The notes beneath the pieces were generated by a model. That model was not told the origin of the DNA, did not search any database, and was given only the letters and a program-made list of their open reading frames with translations. DNA of 64,000 nucleotides from Cranoglanis bouderius (lineage: Eukaryota; Chordata; Actinopteri; Siluriformes; Cranoglanididae), in assembly GCA_023630585.1 (NCBI GenBank), contig CM042540.1, positions 8,977,074 through 9,041,073 on the forward strand. Direction: 5' to 3'. Within the stretch, counting starts at the first letter, position 1. Every line of letters starts with the position of its first letter. The position numbers and the translations under genes are program-made. Positions 48,068 to 59,294 of the stretch are shown here, piece after piece.

Positions 48068-49148
48068 GTAGTAGTAGTAGTACACTGTAAATGACATCTT
48101 TTATCGGTTGTTTTGTTGACATCATCAAAGCCAAGCTGGAAGGTGTTAATTAAATCTCTAAATTACAGCAACTGCTTAGATTGAAATAGCATCTCTATCT
48201 TGCATATAAAACATTCTTTTATTTATTTTTTTGTTCCACTTTCCCCTATCTTGGCTGAAATTGTACAGTGGGTCACAAGATGGTCTGAAATGGACATGGC
48301 CATTAATTATGGCTGTGAATTATTTATGCTGACCAGGTCTTATTCATTTATGCTGTGGGTTACCACTGCTATATTTTTATATTACGTTCACATCAGTCAA
48401 AATAGTCGCTAAGAAAAAAAAAAAAAGGTCACTTTTCGAAAGCTGTTTAGTGCATGCCTATACAATCACTTATATTCAGAAAACCTAACATAATGTGTAT
48501 GTAAATAACTACTGATACCCCATTCCTAAATCAGCCAAGATATAATGAAAGTTTGGCATTCACATGGCAATGAAAAATGAACACTCCTGCACTGATTGTG
48601 CAACATAATCAAGTTAGAAATGGTGTACCTTAAAAACATGATGGATAGAAAGGTCAAAATTAAATAGCCTGACCTTAAAACTAGGGGAGGAAATTGCAAA
48701 AAAAAATGGCCCATTAAAATCCAAGGCTCCGTTGGAAAGGAAGTGAGCCCCAGCTTAAAATAGGTGTACCCAAAAGGTCATGTGTAAATGTAAATAAATT
48801 ATGTGAGCTCATTAAATCTTAACAGTGACTCGGAATGAAGCTCTAATTAGTCATATGGGTAATAAAAATATCCAGAAAGAGAAGTCTTTTGGTAAAGTGC
48901 ACAGTGCTGAATCCCTTGAAGGAACTGTGTGATATTTAAAGCAGGCTATTAAATACATGTAACCTCTTATTATATTACAACTCATGCTGGACATAGGTCG
49001 ACACTTGCTCAAAATTAGAGATGCATCAATATTTTCAAACATTTGAATAATCTAGAATGTTGTTAAAAAAAATGTTATTGTAAATTGGGCATTAATAATT
49101 TTATTGCAGTTTTATTTGTCTTCTCTAATCTAAGTACCTTATAATATA
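48068..49148. other. Unassigned AT-rich sequence
   Basis: No gene or recognised repeat beyond the trinucleotide tail of the adjacent SINE. Confidence 0.45.
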
Positions 49149-50763
49149 CAGCATCTCACAAAAGTGAGTACACCCCTCACATTTTTGTCAATATTTTATT
49201 ATATCTTTTCATGGGACAACACTGACGAAATGACACTTTGCTATAATGTAAAGTAGTGAGTGTACAGCTTGTATAACAGTGTAAATTTCCTGTCCCCTCA
49301 GAATAACTCAACACACAGCCATTAATGTCTAAACCGCTGACAACACAAGTGAGTACACCCCTAAGTGAAAATGTCCAAATTGGGCCCAATTAGCCATTTT
49401 CCCTCCCCGGTGTCATGTGACTTGTTAGTGTTACAAGGTCTCAGGTGTGAATGGGGAGCAGGTGTGTTAAGTTTGGTGTTATCGCTCTCACACTCTCTCA
49501 TACTGGTCACTGGAAGTTCAACATGGCACCTCATGGCAAAGAATTCTCTGAGGATCTGAAAAAAAGAATTGTTGCTCTACATAAAGATGACCTAGGCTAT
49601 AAGAAGATTGCAAACACCCTGAAACTGAGCTGCAGCACGGTGGCCAAGACCATACAGCGGTTTAACAGGACAGGTTCCACTAAGAACAGGCCTCGCCATG
49701 GTCGACCAAAGAAGTTGAGTGCACGTGCTCAGCATCATATCCAGAGGTTGGCTTTGCAGAATAGACGTATGAGTGCTGCCAGCATTGCTGCAGAGGTTGA
49801 AGGGGTGGGGGGTCAGCCTGTCAGTGCTCAGACCATACGCCGCACACTGCATCAAATTGGTCTGCATGGCTGTCATCCCAGAACAAGCCTCTTCTAAAGA
49901 TGATGCACAAGAAAGCCCACAAACAGTTTGCTGAAGACAAGCAGACTAAGGACATGGATTACTGGAACCATGTCCTGTGGTCTGATGAGACCAAGATAAA
50001 CTTATTTGGTTCAGATGGTGTCAAGCGTGTGTGGCGGCAACCAGGTGAGGAGTACAAAGACAAGTGTGTCTTGCCTACAGTCAAGCATGGTGGTGGGAGT
50101 GTCATGGTCTGGGGCTGCATGAGTGCTGCCGGCACTGGGGAGCTAATGCCAACATGTACTGTGACATACTGAAGCAGAGCATGATCCCCTCCCTTCAGAA
50201 ACTGGGCCGCAGGGCGGTATTCTAACATGATAATGACCCCAAACACACCTCCAAGACGACCACTGCCTTGCTAAAGAAGCTGAGGGTAAAGGTGATGAAC
50301 TGGCCAAGCATGTCTCCAGACCTAAACCCTATTGAGCCTCTGTGGGGCATCCTCAAATGGAAGGTGGAGGAGCACAAGGTCTCTAACATCCACCAGCTCT
50401 GTGATATCGTCATGGAGGAGTGGAAGACTCCAGTGGCAGCCTGTGAAGCTCTGGTGAACTCCATGCCCAACAGGGTTAAGGCAGTGCTGGAAAATAATGG
50501 TGGCCACACAAAATATTGACACTTTGGGCCCAATTTGGACATTTTCACTTAGGGGTGTACTCACTTTTGTTGCCAGTGGTTTTAGACATTAATGGCTGTG
50601 TTGAGTTATTTTGAGGGGATAGCAAATTTACACTGTTATACAAGCTGTACACTCACTACTTTATATTGTAGCAAAGTGTCATTTCATCAGTGTTGTCCCA
50701 TGAAAAGATATAATAAAATATTTACAAAAATGTGAGGGGTGTACTCACTTTTGTGAGATACTG
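49149..50763 (+). mobile_element. Tc1-like DNA transposon, family 1, copy B (longest)
   Basis: 1615 bp with TA at 49147-49148 and 50764-50765. The left tip is CAGCATCTCACAAAAGTGAG and the right tip its complement ending GTGAGATACTG. It carries the full ~240-bp inverted repeats with inner and outer direct repeats. Unlike copies A and C it keeps the ancestral GACATGGATTACTGG segment. Confidence 0.95.
49523..50519 (+). pseudogene. Broken Tc1 transposase (family 1, copy B)
   Basis: Start MAPHGKEFSEDLKKRI at 49523. The DNA-binding half is intact to about 49880. A 2-bp loss (CAGAACAAGCC for CAGAAGGAAGCC) shifts the frame. The next segment runs from MMHKKAHKQFAEDKQ at 49900 with 'VLWSDETKINLFGSDG' and 'VKHGGGSVMVWGCMSAAGT', and stops at 50172 after a small deletion. 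A TAA replaces Gln in the 'AVFQHDNDPKHT' motif at about 50222. The last part has 'SPDLNPIEPLWGIL' and ends normally (NGGHTKY, 50519). Confidence 0.93.
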
Positions 50764-50825
50764 TACCTGAGGGCACTGGAGTTATTTATAGGCTGCAACT
50801 GTTGGCTTTGTCCTCTGTCTGATGT

Positions 50826-50852
50826 ACAGTCACTGACCACTTTTATAGGAAC
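50826..50852 (+). mobile_element. Tc1 family 4 terminus fragment, SINE target
   Basis: CAGTCACTGACCACTTTTAT and AGGAACACCTGTAC match the family 4 terminal repeat (compare 57505). It is interrupted by the V-type SINE at 50862 and resumes briefly after 51141. Confidence 0.5.
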
Positions 50853-50861
50853 ACCTGTACA

Positions 50862-51140
50862 GCGTTTGTACATCTACGGCTGTAGGGCGGCTGTGGCTCA
50901 GGTGATAGTGCGGGTTGTCCACTAATCGTAGGATTGGCGGTTTGATTCCCGGCCCATGTGAAGTGCCGAAGTGTCCTTGGGCAAGACACTGAACCCCAAG
51001 TTGCTCCCGATGGCAGGCAAGCACCTTGCATGATAGCTCTCCTGCCATTGGTGTGTGAGAGTGTGTGTGAATGAGTAAATAAGACACAGTGTAAAATGCT
51101 TTGTGAACCGCAAAAGGCGCTATATAAGTGCAGACCATTT
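50862..51140 (+). mobile_element. V-SINE-like element with 9-bp target duplication
   Basis: A tRNA-like head (GGCTGTGGCTCAGGTGATAG, B-box GGTTTGATTCCCGG) precedes the central block 'GTGTCCTTGGGCAAGACACT..AACCCCAAGTTGC'. The 3' tail is of the L2/CR1 kind ('AAAGGCGCTATATAAGTGCA'). The 9-bp direct repeat ACCTGTACA flanks it (50853-50861 and 51141-51149). About 279 bp, so probably full length. Confidence 0.85.
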
Positions 51141-51149
51141 ACCTGTACA

Positions 51150-54100
51150 CATGCTTATAACCCAAAGCTTGAGGTAGATTGGCCACAAGGTTGCTGGATT
51201 GTTTTTGTGTAGAGCATTTAGTATATGAGTTTTTCAATGTCTACTGTAGACTACCACATGTAAGGACAAACGTTTTCATTTGAATAAAAAAAACAAAAAA
51301 AAAAACAAGGGTAATTTTTCCCTTTTGCTCTCAGTATTAACGATCTATCATGAAAGCAAGAGATGTAAAAAAAAAAAATCAGTTTAGAATTAGGGGTGGG
51401 TGAGATGACAAAAATATCATATGATGATATTTCAAGACCATTACTAAGATACATGATATGCATCACAACATATAGCTCTCCTAACAATCTGCCAGCAATA
51501 CAAAAATTCGCTTGATGAAACTTTGGTTTAATGTCTAGAAAAACGGATTGGAAATTATACATATTACTGTGCAAAAGATATAGATTGTTATAGATTTTTT
51601 TTTTATTTTATGACTTCTACATTATCAAGTCAGTGCAAAACATTTTAGATTCCCAAACATTAGTTTTCTAGAGAGAGATTTTAAAAGAGAGAGATTTTAA
51701 AAGAAAAAAATACAACCATTTATCAAGATATCAACAAGATATCGATATCTCAGAAAAGTGTATTGTGACATCATTTATCATATATCAATATTTTATCATC
51801 ATAACACAGCCCTATTTAAATTAATATGATAATGTACAAATGAGAAGTAGGCAAATATTCAGATAAACATCTAACAGTAGTCTAATATATTAGAAATATA
51901 TTAAGACTGATTGTTATAATTATGATTAATGAAACAGATGATAAACACATACATGAACCCATCATGTCTTGGCAGGAAAATGCATGTTATACAAAGGAAC
52001 CTGGAGCTTGAATCACCCAGGGACATTTGAAATTTTTACACTTTGCTGTATACACTGACTTCATCAGCCACTTGTCTCATGTGAGGATGCAAGGTTCATC
52101 TCTGTCAGGGGAATAAAATCCCTTACCCTTTAGTGCTCCACACAGGGAAGTGAAGAAACAGCTATTAACATCCAACAAAGCCCTTATCTTCTACAGCAAA
52201 TTATTATTATTATTTTTTTTTTTTACAGATTTTTTCAAAATGTGTGAAAAGCATTAAACTGAATGATCTGATGTTGTTGCTCTGCATTCACACCAGAGCA
52301 CCAAACTGACCTCCATGTCACGGCCAACAGACAAGTAGGTTTTTTTCTTGTTTGTTTGTTTGTGTTTTTGAAGCAGCAACAAAACTTTGCAAAAAATGCA
52401 CAAGCTTAGAAACAAGCTGATGAAGCCGCAAGGCCTATAAATATTCACAGATAGCTCAGACTATTCAGAAAACTATATTGTAATCACCCAGGCTCATTTA
52501 TGTGCAATTGTTCGAGTAAAATTATTCATTTTAAGTAATCAAGTTGCCCGTTTTACATACAGTAAAAAGGCTCAGCTGCAGCATTTCCATTTTTGTACAT
52601 CATGTTGTGTCTGAAAGTGGAGAGCAGATGGGCGCTGTGGGAATTGAACTAATGGTCACTGACTGAGCTCTTGTCACTCAGATACATGATGGAAATGTGC
52701 CATTACCCATGATGAATCCTCAAAATCAGTAGTATTGCTTCTGTATTGCAACGAATATTATACAGGCACTCATTACTGCATATCTGCATATTATTTTCTA
52801 AAACCATTAACTCTTCATTCGGCATCAAGCAAGAAATGATCAGCCCCGTGAAATACATAAATTATCCAGTTCTTTTGTGCCATAAGATAGCATTTCCACT
52901 TGTGGAAATGGTCCTTGCTAAAAAAGCAGCGATAAAAATCCATTCTAAATGAATGGGTCTGAACAAAACAGAGGATGAATCCTCAGATTTTGAAAACAGA
53001 CCTGGCTCTTACATGCTCTCAGAGTGTGTCAGAACAGATTAAAAATGTAGCGTTTGGCTTGATGTCCTTGGCATCCTTTAGGAACACATCCAAGTCCATC
53101 CAACATCTGTCGCAAACTTTAAATCTTTTCACGGCCCTCCCCGGAGAAAGGGGGAGGGGGATAGTAGAGAGATAGTCACCATCGCTTGCTGTCAGCATGA
53201 GGCCATGAGCATGTGCATGGCAAATCTACACTCTGCAGCTTTGCTCCTTAAGGGATGTGTGGTTTTCCCACAGGAAGCAGAACCCCAGGAAAGAGATCTC
53301 CATAATATCTCTATAGTCCCTACTAGACAGCGACATGTTTAAAGAAGAGAGATATTCCTGCATCTGAGGGGTTTTTTTTCTCCTGAGTCAAAGAATCTTA
53401 AGAAGTAATCTTAAATCAGCCTTCTTCAGAGATTTCAAAGTCGCACAGTGTGCTCACATTTCCAGGATAAGCAAAACCATGCTTATCTGAAGCTAATTAA
53501 AAGTCAACTCTGAAATGCTAGGTATACACACACCCTAAAGATTTGTTACTAATCCTCATAGCTCAATCTGAAAACAAAAACATCACATTCATATATAAAT
53601 TGGAATGGATTAAATCAGTTGAGACTAATCTGAAGTAAATTCCTACCAGATTGAAATATGTGGATAGTCTGCTCAATAAACCATTAACCTTTCCAATAAT
53701 CGCAATGTCGTGACTTCAGTATAAGGTTCAAACTGGCATTTTGATTTAAAAACCACATAAACACTGGGAGATTATTCTCCTGTGGCTTTTTTCGGTATAA
53801 GGTTTGAAAAATTACAATTTTCTCAGTCCAAGCTCACAAATAAACTCAATTTAATAAGGTTCTATCTTCTAGCATTGTCCTGGAGGATTTACACAATTAA
53901 GACAACCTTCGCCAATCAATCCACCAAACCTTAGTATGATGAGCCGGAGGACAAAGAAACTTTAAGCTGTAAAAGGTTCTGCTTGACAGTCTGTACAGGA
54001 TTCCGCAGTTTTTTGTGAATGTTGCGGCCAAAAATGCTTGATTTTGCTGTGGCTTTTTCAAAATTTGCGATCAACTTGCAGAGTTTTTTTGCAGCAACTT

Positions 54101-54441
54101 GCTTTTGTGGAAAACTACATGAATTGGTGAAATCAAAACTGTGATGAAATTGTTTTGCGTGATCTTTCACAGTGATGTTTGTTGATAAATGCGACCTTTT
54201 AGCTGTACTCATGTTCAACGCACGTGAATCAAAGGGGGCTTTGACTGAATGCATGTTATGATGACTTCACATGACACATCTTGGCCCAAACCTGCAGAAA
54301 ATCTGTGGTAATTTTTAAAAATTGCAAGCTCCTCCGAATATTGTGCAATATGCTTCACTTTGCATTAATTTCTGCATTCACAAAATTATAAAATCCTAGA
54401 AGGACTGGCTTGATCAGAGTAATAACAAATACAAAACTATA
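51150..54441. other. Mostly unassigned; possible low-grade repeat at 51395-51835
   Basis: 51395-51835 begins 'GGGGTGGGTGAGATGAC' and has many ATATC/GATAT words ending 'CACAGCCCTATTTAAAT', resembling a fish repeat of that style (weak). The remainder, including 52900-53240 with even composition, shows no gene that I recognise. Confidence 0.4.
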
Positions 54442-54520
54442 AATCTGTAAAGCTGCTTTCCGAAAATGTCCATAAAAATGTTAAAAGCGCTACATCGATA
54501 AAACTGAATTGAAATTGAAA
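54442..54520 (+). mobile_element. L2-like LINE 3' tail
   Basis: 'ATCTGTAAAGCTGCTTTCCG' then 'TTAAAAGCGCTACATCGATA' and 'AAACTGAATTGAAATTGAAA', the same tail type as at 28378, truncated to about 80 bp. Confidence 0.65.
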
Positions 54521-55974
54521 ACTGAACTGGTCTGCTGTACTCACTGGTCTTGCGATGTGTAAAGGTTCTCTCACATTTACAGAAATGTTATCTGCAAATT
54601 ATTGGTCAGATTTATACCAGTTCAGTTCCTGAAACCTTAATATCAGCCGAGCTAGCATACATGACAGCTGATGTAAAGTCACAATTATATTCAACCAGCT
54701 TATTATCAAGCTAGCAGCCTAATATAACTCAGTTCATTCATTAAAATGTGATAAAAATGTGCTCCCCATTATATCACCGTCCTTGCTGCCACTGACCACT
54801 CTGATGTAGCTGATATTCATCATGAAAGAACAGGAAGTTGATTGATAAGAAAGACAGATGTTCTAATTTCCTTTGCATATCATGGTCATTGTACCTCAAA
54901 TCCCACAATTTCCTGTTTGCCTGTGCTGTATACAATATACAATACAGTCCTCATTTATGTGTCTCTTCTAAGAAATGCTCACCATATTCAGCCAACAGAA
55001 ATACACAGAGTTAACTGTTCACACCCTATTCCAAATATTGGGTTTCCGGGTAAAGCAAACAAGTTATAAATAAATTTATTCTCTTTGACCAGGTCACATC
55101 TGTGTTTTTAGGCGAGCTGCTGCCATATGGACCATCACAGAAGTGACTGTTTTGGTGGTTCAAGGCAAAACTGTTGCTCCAGCAACATAGTGCATGTTGA
55201 AATTAAGATGCTGTGTTCATTCGTGCCACTTTTTTTGTTTGTTTTTCTTGTAGTAAACAGCCTTTGTTTTTGGAATTTAAAGTGATTCTCAATTTAAAGG
55301 AAAGTGGGCCTGCCCTCTTAGTGAAAAATGATTCTCTTGATGGTTAATGGTGCTAGCTTTCCAAATATTTTTCTCAAAACGTCAACCAAAGAGTACGCTG
55401 TAGTAACGATTAGAGGAAATTTGCTAACAGAATAATCATCACCCAAACTTGGTCTTAGAGGGTACAATAGACAAACGAGACTAATACATCGCACGTTAAC
55501 AGTCCAGTCACATTTCAGTCATCAGAACTGTGGCTTTTATGTTGATTTTCATCTCTCTACTAAAGAGCACTTACAAGTGAACTTTGATACACCAACGCCT
55601 AATTAGCGTCACTGTGTGGGAAGGAACCACTCACCGAGTAAGTGCAGGGACTAGTTATGCAAATGCATTAGTGTAAGAACAGTATGCCTTTAGTGCACCA
55701 CCACACAATATCTAATGCACAACTGATCAAAGTCAGAGTCACTGAACCAGACTGGAATAAAGAAGCATTCAGATATTAAAATAATATGAGCTTGTTGTGT
55801 ACTGACTGCAGGTTTACACAGCTGATCAACCAGGCTGTATTTTGTAAGAATGTCAATAGCAGATATACATTCTGCTCATGAAAACTGGTGAGTGGTGTAA
55901 CAGAAACATTTGCCTTATTGTCTGGAAATGGCAAGTAAGAAATCCTGACGATGCCATAGCCATTCATGGCCGGG
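54521..55974. other. Unassigned sequence
   Basis: AT-rich. No recognised gene, RNA or repeat. Confidence 0.45.
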
Positions 55975-56205
55975 AGTCCAAGAGAGCAAAACTGGCCATG
56001 CTGTCTGGGTAGGAGGAATGGCATACTCTTTCTCCTCTATCAATCTCAGCGACACTAGCCAATCAAGGGCATCTGTGAGCTCATGCAAGCGGAAGGGGTC
56101 AAATGGCTTTTCCTCCAAGTGTGTTATGCAGCATGAGAAGCAGTCTGAAAAGATATTTAGTTGGCTGTCTTCACATAATCTGGAGGAAGCATGTGTTAAA
56201 TGGAA
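55975..56205 (+). repeat. Interspersed repeat (CTGTCTGGGTAGGAGG type)
   Basis: 'ATGCTGTCTGGGTAGGAGGA', 'CAATCTCAGCGACACTAGCC', 'GTGAGCTCATGCAAGCGGAA' and 'GGAGGAAGCATGTGTTAAAT' match a dispersed repeat I know from otophysan fish. The tRNA-like portion usual in that family is not seen here, so it is a body fragment. The open frames across it are incidental. Confidence 0.5.
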
Positions 56206-57311
56206 GAAAGGAACTCGTATGAAAGGTTATAGAATATGTAAAATGAGCAGGGTTAGTGTTGGTGTTAAATTTGAGGTGAGATTTCAGGAACACAAAAGCA
56301 ATTGCTTGAAAATCCAGTGATTTGGAGACATCACCTGATACTCAGTATATTCACTGGTGATCCTCTGCCAGGCATACAATGCCGATATTTTCAGTTCCTG
56401 CTTTGTCTCATCATGTTTTTGCTTTCAATCTTGTCTCTAGTAAGTGAAATCCATGCGTATTTGGCATCTGGCTGGACCTGAGCAGTTAAGCTTCATCTGT
56501 TCACTTTAACAGTCACAACATTAAATCCTATCTGTGCTGAACATTATAATGTCAGTAAAGAAGAGTGAAGAAATCTGTTTTGAATATCTCCATATAAGAT
56601 ATCCAATAATAATAATACCTCTGCATGCAAAAGTAGAGGTTGAGAGAGAACGGAGAGAGGAGAAATAATTTCCGTGATTTATTGCACTGGTTTAGTAAGT
56701 TTAGTAGGTAAAATGACCAAATATCTGCACTGACTGCCAGATTATTAGAAATATGCATAACCACTGTGTATAATCACAAAAAAAGTTAATTGACAAGATT
56801 TTAACGCCTATTCTAACTGCTCTGTGTTAGATTAACTTTCACAAGGTTTGAATTTTAATCAGAACCTGAACTCCGAAATTAACCTGCACAGTGGAATAAA
56901 CCGCTTTAATCAAGAATGCAATGCATGCAGGATACATATTTCATATTGTCAGTGATATGGGGTGGCACTCTGAACACTCTTTCAATCGCATCAGACTATT
57001 TATAATGGACTTCTGCTTGAGCAATGATTGAAGAGATGCACACATCTCACTTTCTTGTTTCTGAGGCGCTGAAAACACCAATAAAAAATACTGATCAATT
57101 TGTAGTTTTTTTGTTTATCAGTTATTTTACCAGAGGTGAAAGGTACACTGAAAAAAAATGGTCACTGAATGTCCATAATTCAAATTTGTACACTGGTTCC
57201 ACATGTATGAATTTAGTTAACACAATTTGCTTTTTTTTTTTTTCCCCCCACACAACAAACACGATTTGCTCATATATTTTCAAAGCCCTGGAATAAAATA
57301 TAACTGGACAC
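56206..57311. other. Unassigned sequence
   Basis: No gene or recognised repeat. Confidence 0.45.
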
Positions 57312-57390
57312 TCTCACCTAAGCTCAGGATCAAACCCAGGACATTGGTGTGGTGAAGCAGCAACCGTACCCACTGTGCCATCATGTCACA
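57312..57390 (-). mobile_element. tRNA-derived SINE head fragment
   Basis: On the minus strand: GATGGCACAGTGGGTACGGT (A-box region), then the B-box 'CCTGGGTTTGATCCTGAGCT'. Same family as the split SINE at 33505. The body is missing. Confidence 0.65.
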
Positions 57391-57504
57391 CATGATTTAA
57401 TCAAGTTAATATAATACTATAGTCAATTCTTCCTGTCAGCACCAATAGCCTAGCAAGATTTTATAACATAATTGTATGACATTAATATTACAGGAATTGA
57501 TCAC

Positions 57505-58300
57505 ACTCACCATCTACTTTAATAGGAACACCTCTACACCTGCTCATTTATGCAGTTATCTAATCAGCCAATCATGTGGCAGCAGCATAACGCATGAAAT
57601 CACACAGATCTTCAGTTAATGTTCACATCAAACATCAGAATGGAGAAATGTGATCTCTGTGACTTTAACCGTGGCATGGTTGTTGGTGCCAGATGGGCTG
57701 GTTTGAGTATTTCAGAAACTGTTCCGATTTTCACACACAGCAATCTCTAGAGTTTACACAGAATGGTGCGAAAAACATTGAGTGAGCGACCAGATTGGTT
57801 CGAGCTGGAAAGGAAAGATATAGGAAATCAAATAATCACTCTTTACAACCGTGGTGAGCAGAAAAGTAGCTCAGCATGCACAAAACATCAAACCTTGTGC
57901 TGGATGAGCTACAACAGCAGAAGACCACATCATGTTCCACTCCTGTCAGCCAAGAACAGGAATATCATGCAGGCTATCATGGGCACAGGCTCTTCCAAAC
58001 TCTAAAGTTGAAGACTGGAAAAAGACCAGGTGACTTTTTTCCCTAATCTTCAACTGTACAGTTTTGGTGAGCCTGTGCCCATGATAGCCTTAGATTCCTG
58101 TTCTTGGCTGACAGGAGAGGAACTTGATGTGGTCTTCTGCTGTTGCAGCTCATCCGGTCAAGATTTGTCATGGTGTGTGTTCCAAGATGCTTTTCTGCTC
58201 ACCACAGTTGTATATGAGTTACTATATCCTTCCTGGCAGCTCAAACCAATCTGGCCATTTCCCTCTGACCTCTCTGAGCAACAAGGCAGGAAGACTGTAA
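57505..58300 (+). mobile_element. Fold-back Tc1-like transposon, family 4, copy C
   Basis: Begins with the family 4 terminus (CACTCACCATCTACTTTAAT) and runs through the transposase start ('MEKCDLCDFNRGMVVGAR' at about 57640) to 58023. After an 11-bp spacer (58024-58034) the same transposase region returns on the minus strand to about 58290. Arms 57790-58023 and 58035-58254 form an imperfect 220-bp inverted repeat. The transposase is broken and lacks the catalytic domain. Confidence 0.85.
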
Positions 58301-58312
58301 AAGGGGACTGTA

Positions 58313-58523
58313 CACCGATCAGCCATAACATTAAAACCTCATGCCTAATATTGTGTAGGTCCCCTTTATGCCACCAAAACAACTCTGACCTGTCTAGGCA
58401 TGGACTCCACAAGACCTCTGAAGGTATACTGTGATATCAGGCACCAAGATGTTAGCAGCACATCCTTTAAGTCCTGTAAGTTGCGAGGTGGGGCCTCCAT
58501 GGATCGGAATTGTTTGTCCAGCA
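58313..58523 (-). mobile_element. Tc1 family 5, 3' end, part of a chimera
   Basis: Starts CACCGATCAGCCATAACATT after TA at 58311-58312. The complement reads 'LVESMPR' and 'VVLVAxKGDLHNI' type C-terminal sequence. At about 58510-58523 it switches into a different Tc1 family. Same family as the fragment at 3534. Confidence 0.78.
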
Positions 58524-58535
58524 TTGTTTGTTCAG

Positions 58536-58858
58536 TCCTTCACGGCGTAGTGTGTTACCAATTGTTTTCTTGGTGACTATGGTCCCAGCTGCCTTGAGAT
58601 CATTAACAAGATCCTCCCGTGTAGTTCTGGGCTGATTCCTCACCGTACTCATGATTATTGAAACTCCACAAGGTGAGATCTTGCATGGAGCCCCAGACCG
58701 AGGGAGACTGACAGTTTCTTCCATTTGCGAATAATCGCACCAACTGTTGTCACCTTCTCACCATGCTGCTTGGCGATGGTCTTGTAGCCGATTCCAGCCT
58801 TGTGTAGGTCTACAATCTTGTCCTGGATATCCTTGGACAGCTCTTTGGTCTTGGCCAT
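58536..58858 (-). pseudogene. Tc1 family 8 transposase, N-terminal remnant
   Basis: Start MAKTKELSKDIQDKIVDLHK at 58858 (ATG complement 58856-58858). An upstream in-frame Met at 58924 lies inside the hairpin and is not the likely start. The first helix-turn-helix is intact. A frameshift near residue 46 leads into 'SGAPCKISPCGVS', then 'RTTREDLVNDLKAAGTIVT' and 'IGNTLRREGL', the second helix-turn-helix, before the chimeric junction. Confidence 0.88.
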
Positions 58859-58900
58859 GGTGGAGAGTTTGGAATCTGATTGATTGATAGCTTCTGTGGA

Positions 58901-58996
58901 CAGGTGTCTTTTTACAGGTAACAAACTGAGATTAGGAGCACTCCCTTTAAGAGAGTGCTCCTAATCTCAGCTCATTACCTGTGTAAAAGACACCTG
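58901..58996 (-). other. 96-bp near-perfect hairpin in the Tc1 leader
   Basis: The inner arms CTGAGATTAGGAGCACTC (58926-58943) and its exact complement (58953-58970) enclose a 9-nt loop. Outer arms CAGGTGTCTTTTTACAGGTA (58901-58920) pair with TACCTGTGTAAAAGACACCTG (58976-58996) apart from one or two mismatches. It lies just upstream of the family 8 transposase start and appears to be a standard part of that family. Confidence 0.92.
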
Positions 58997-59221
58997 GGAG
59001 CCAGAAATCTTGCTGAATGATAGGGGATCAAATACTTATTTCCCTCATTAAAATGCAAATCAATTTATAACTTTTCTGAAATGCGTTTTCTGGATTTTTT
59101 TTTGTTGTTATTCTGTCTCTCACTGTTAAAATACACCTACCATTAAAATTATAGACTGATCATTTCTTTGTCAGTGGGCAAACGAACAAAATCAGCAGGG
59201 GGTCAAATACTTTCCCCCCCC

Positions 59222-59222
<1 letters not shown>

Positions 59223-59289
<67 letters not shown>
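59223..59289 (+). repeat. (TG)n microsatellite at a transposon junction
   Basis: About 33 TG units between the family 8 terminus and the truncated family 1 copy, ending GTATATGTACAC. Confidence 0.97.

Positions 59290-59293
<4 letters not shown>

Positions 59294-59294
<1 letters not shown>

Larger units (their letters stand above)
58524..59225 (-). mobile_element. Tc1-like transposon, family 8, 5' half
   Basis: On the minus strand: a terminus ending at 59225 with 'GGGGAAAGTATTTGACCCCC', a subterminal 96-bp hairpin (58901-58996), then the transposase start. The catalytic half is replaced by family 5 sequence. The TA expected at its outer end has been converted into, or replaced by, a (TG)n tract. 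Confidence 0.82.

Noticed and set aside
55915..56118. A 67-codon minus-strand frame as a gene
   Set aside because: It overlaps an interspersed repeat whose words recur in otophysan fish genomes, so the frame is incidental.
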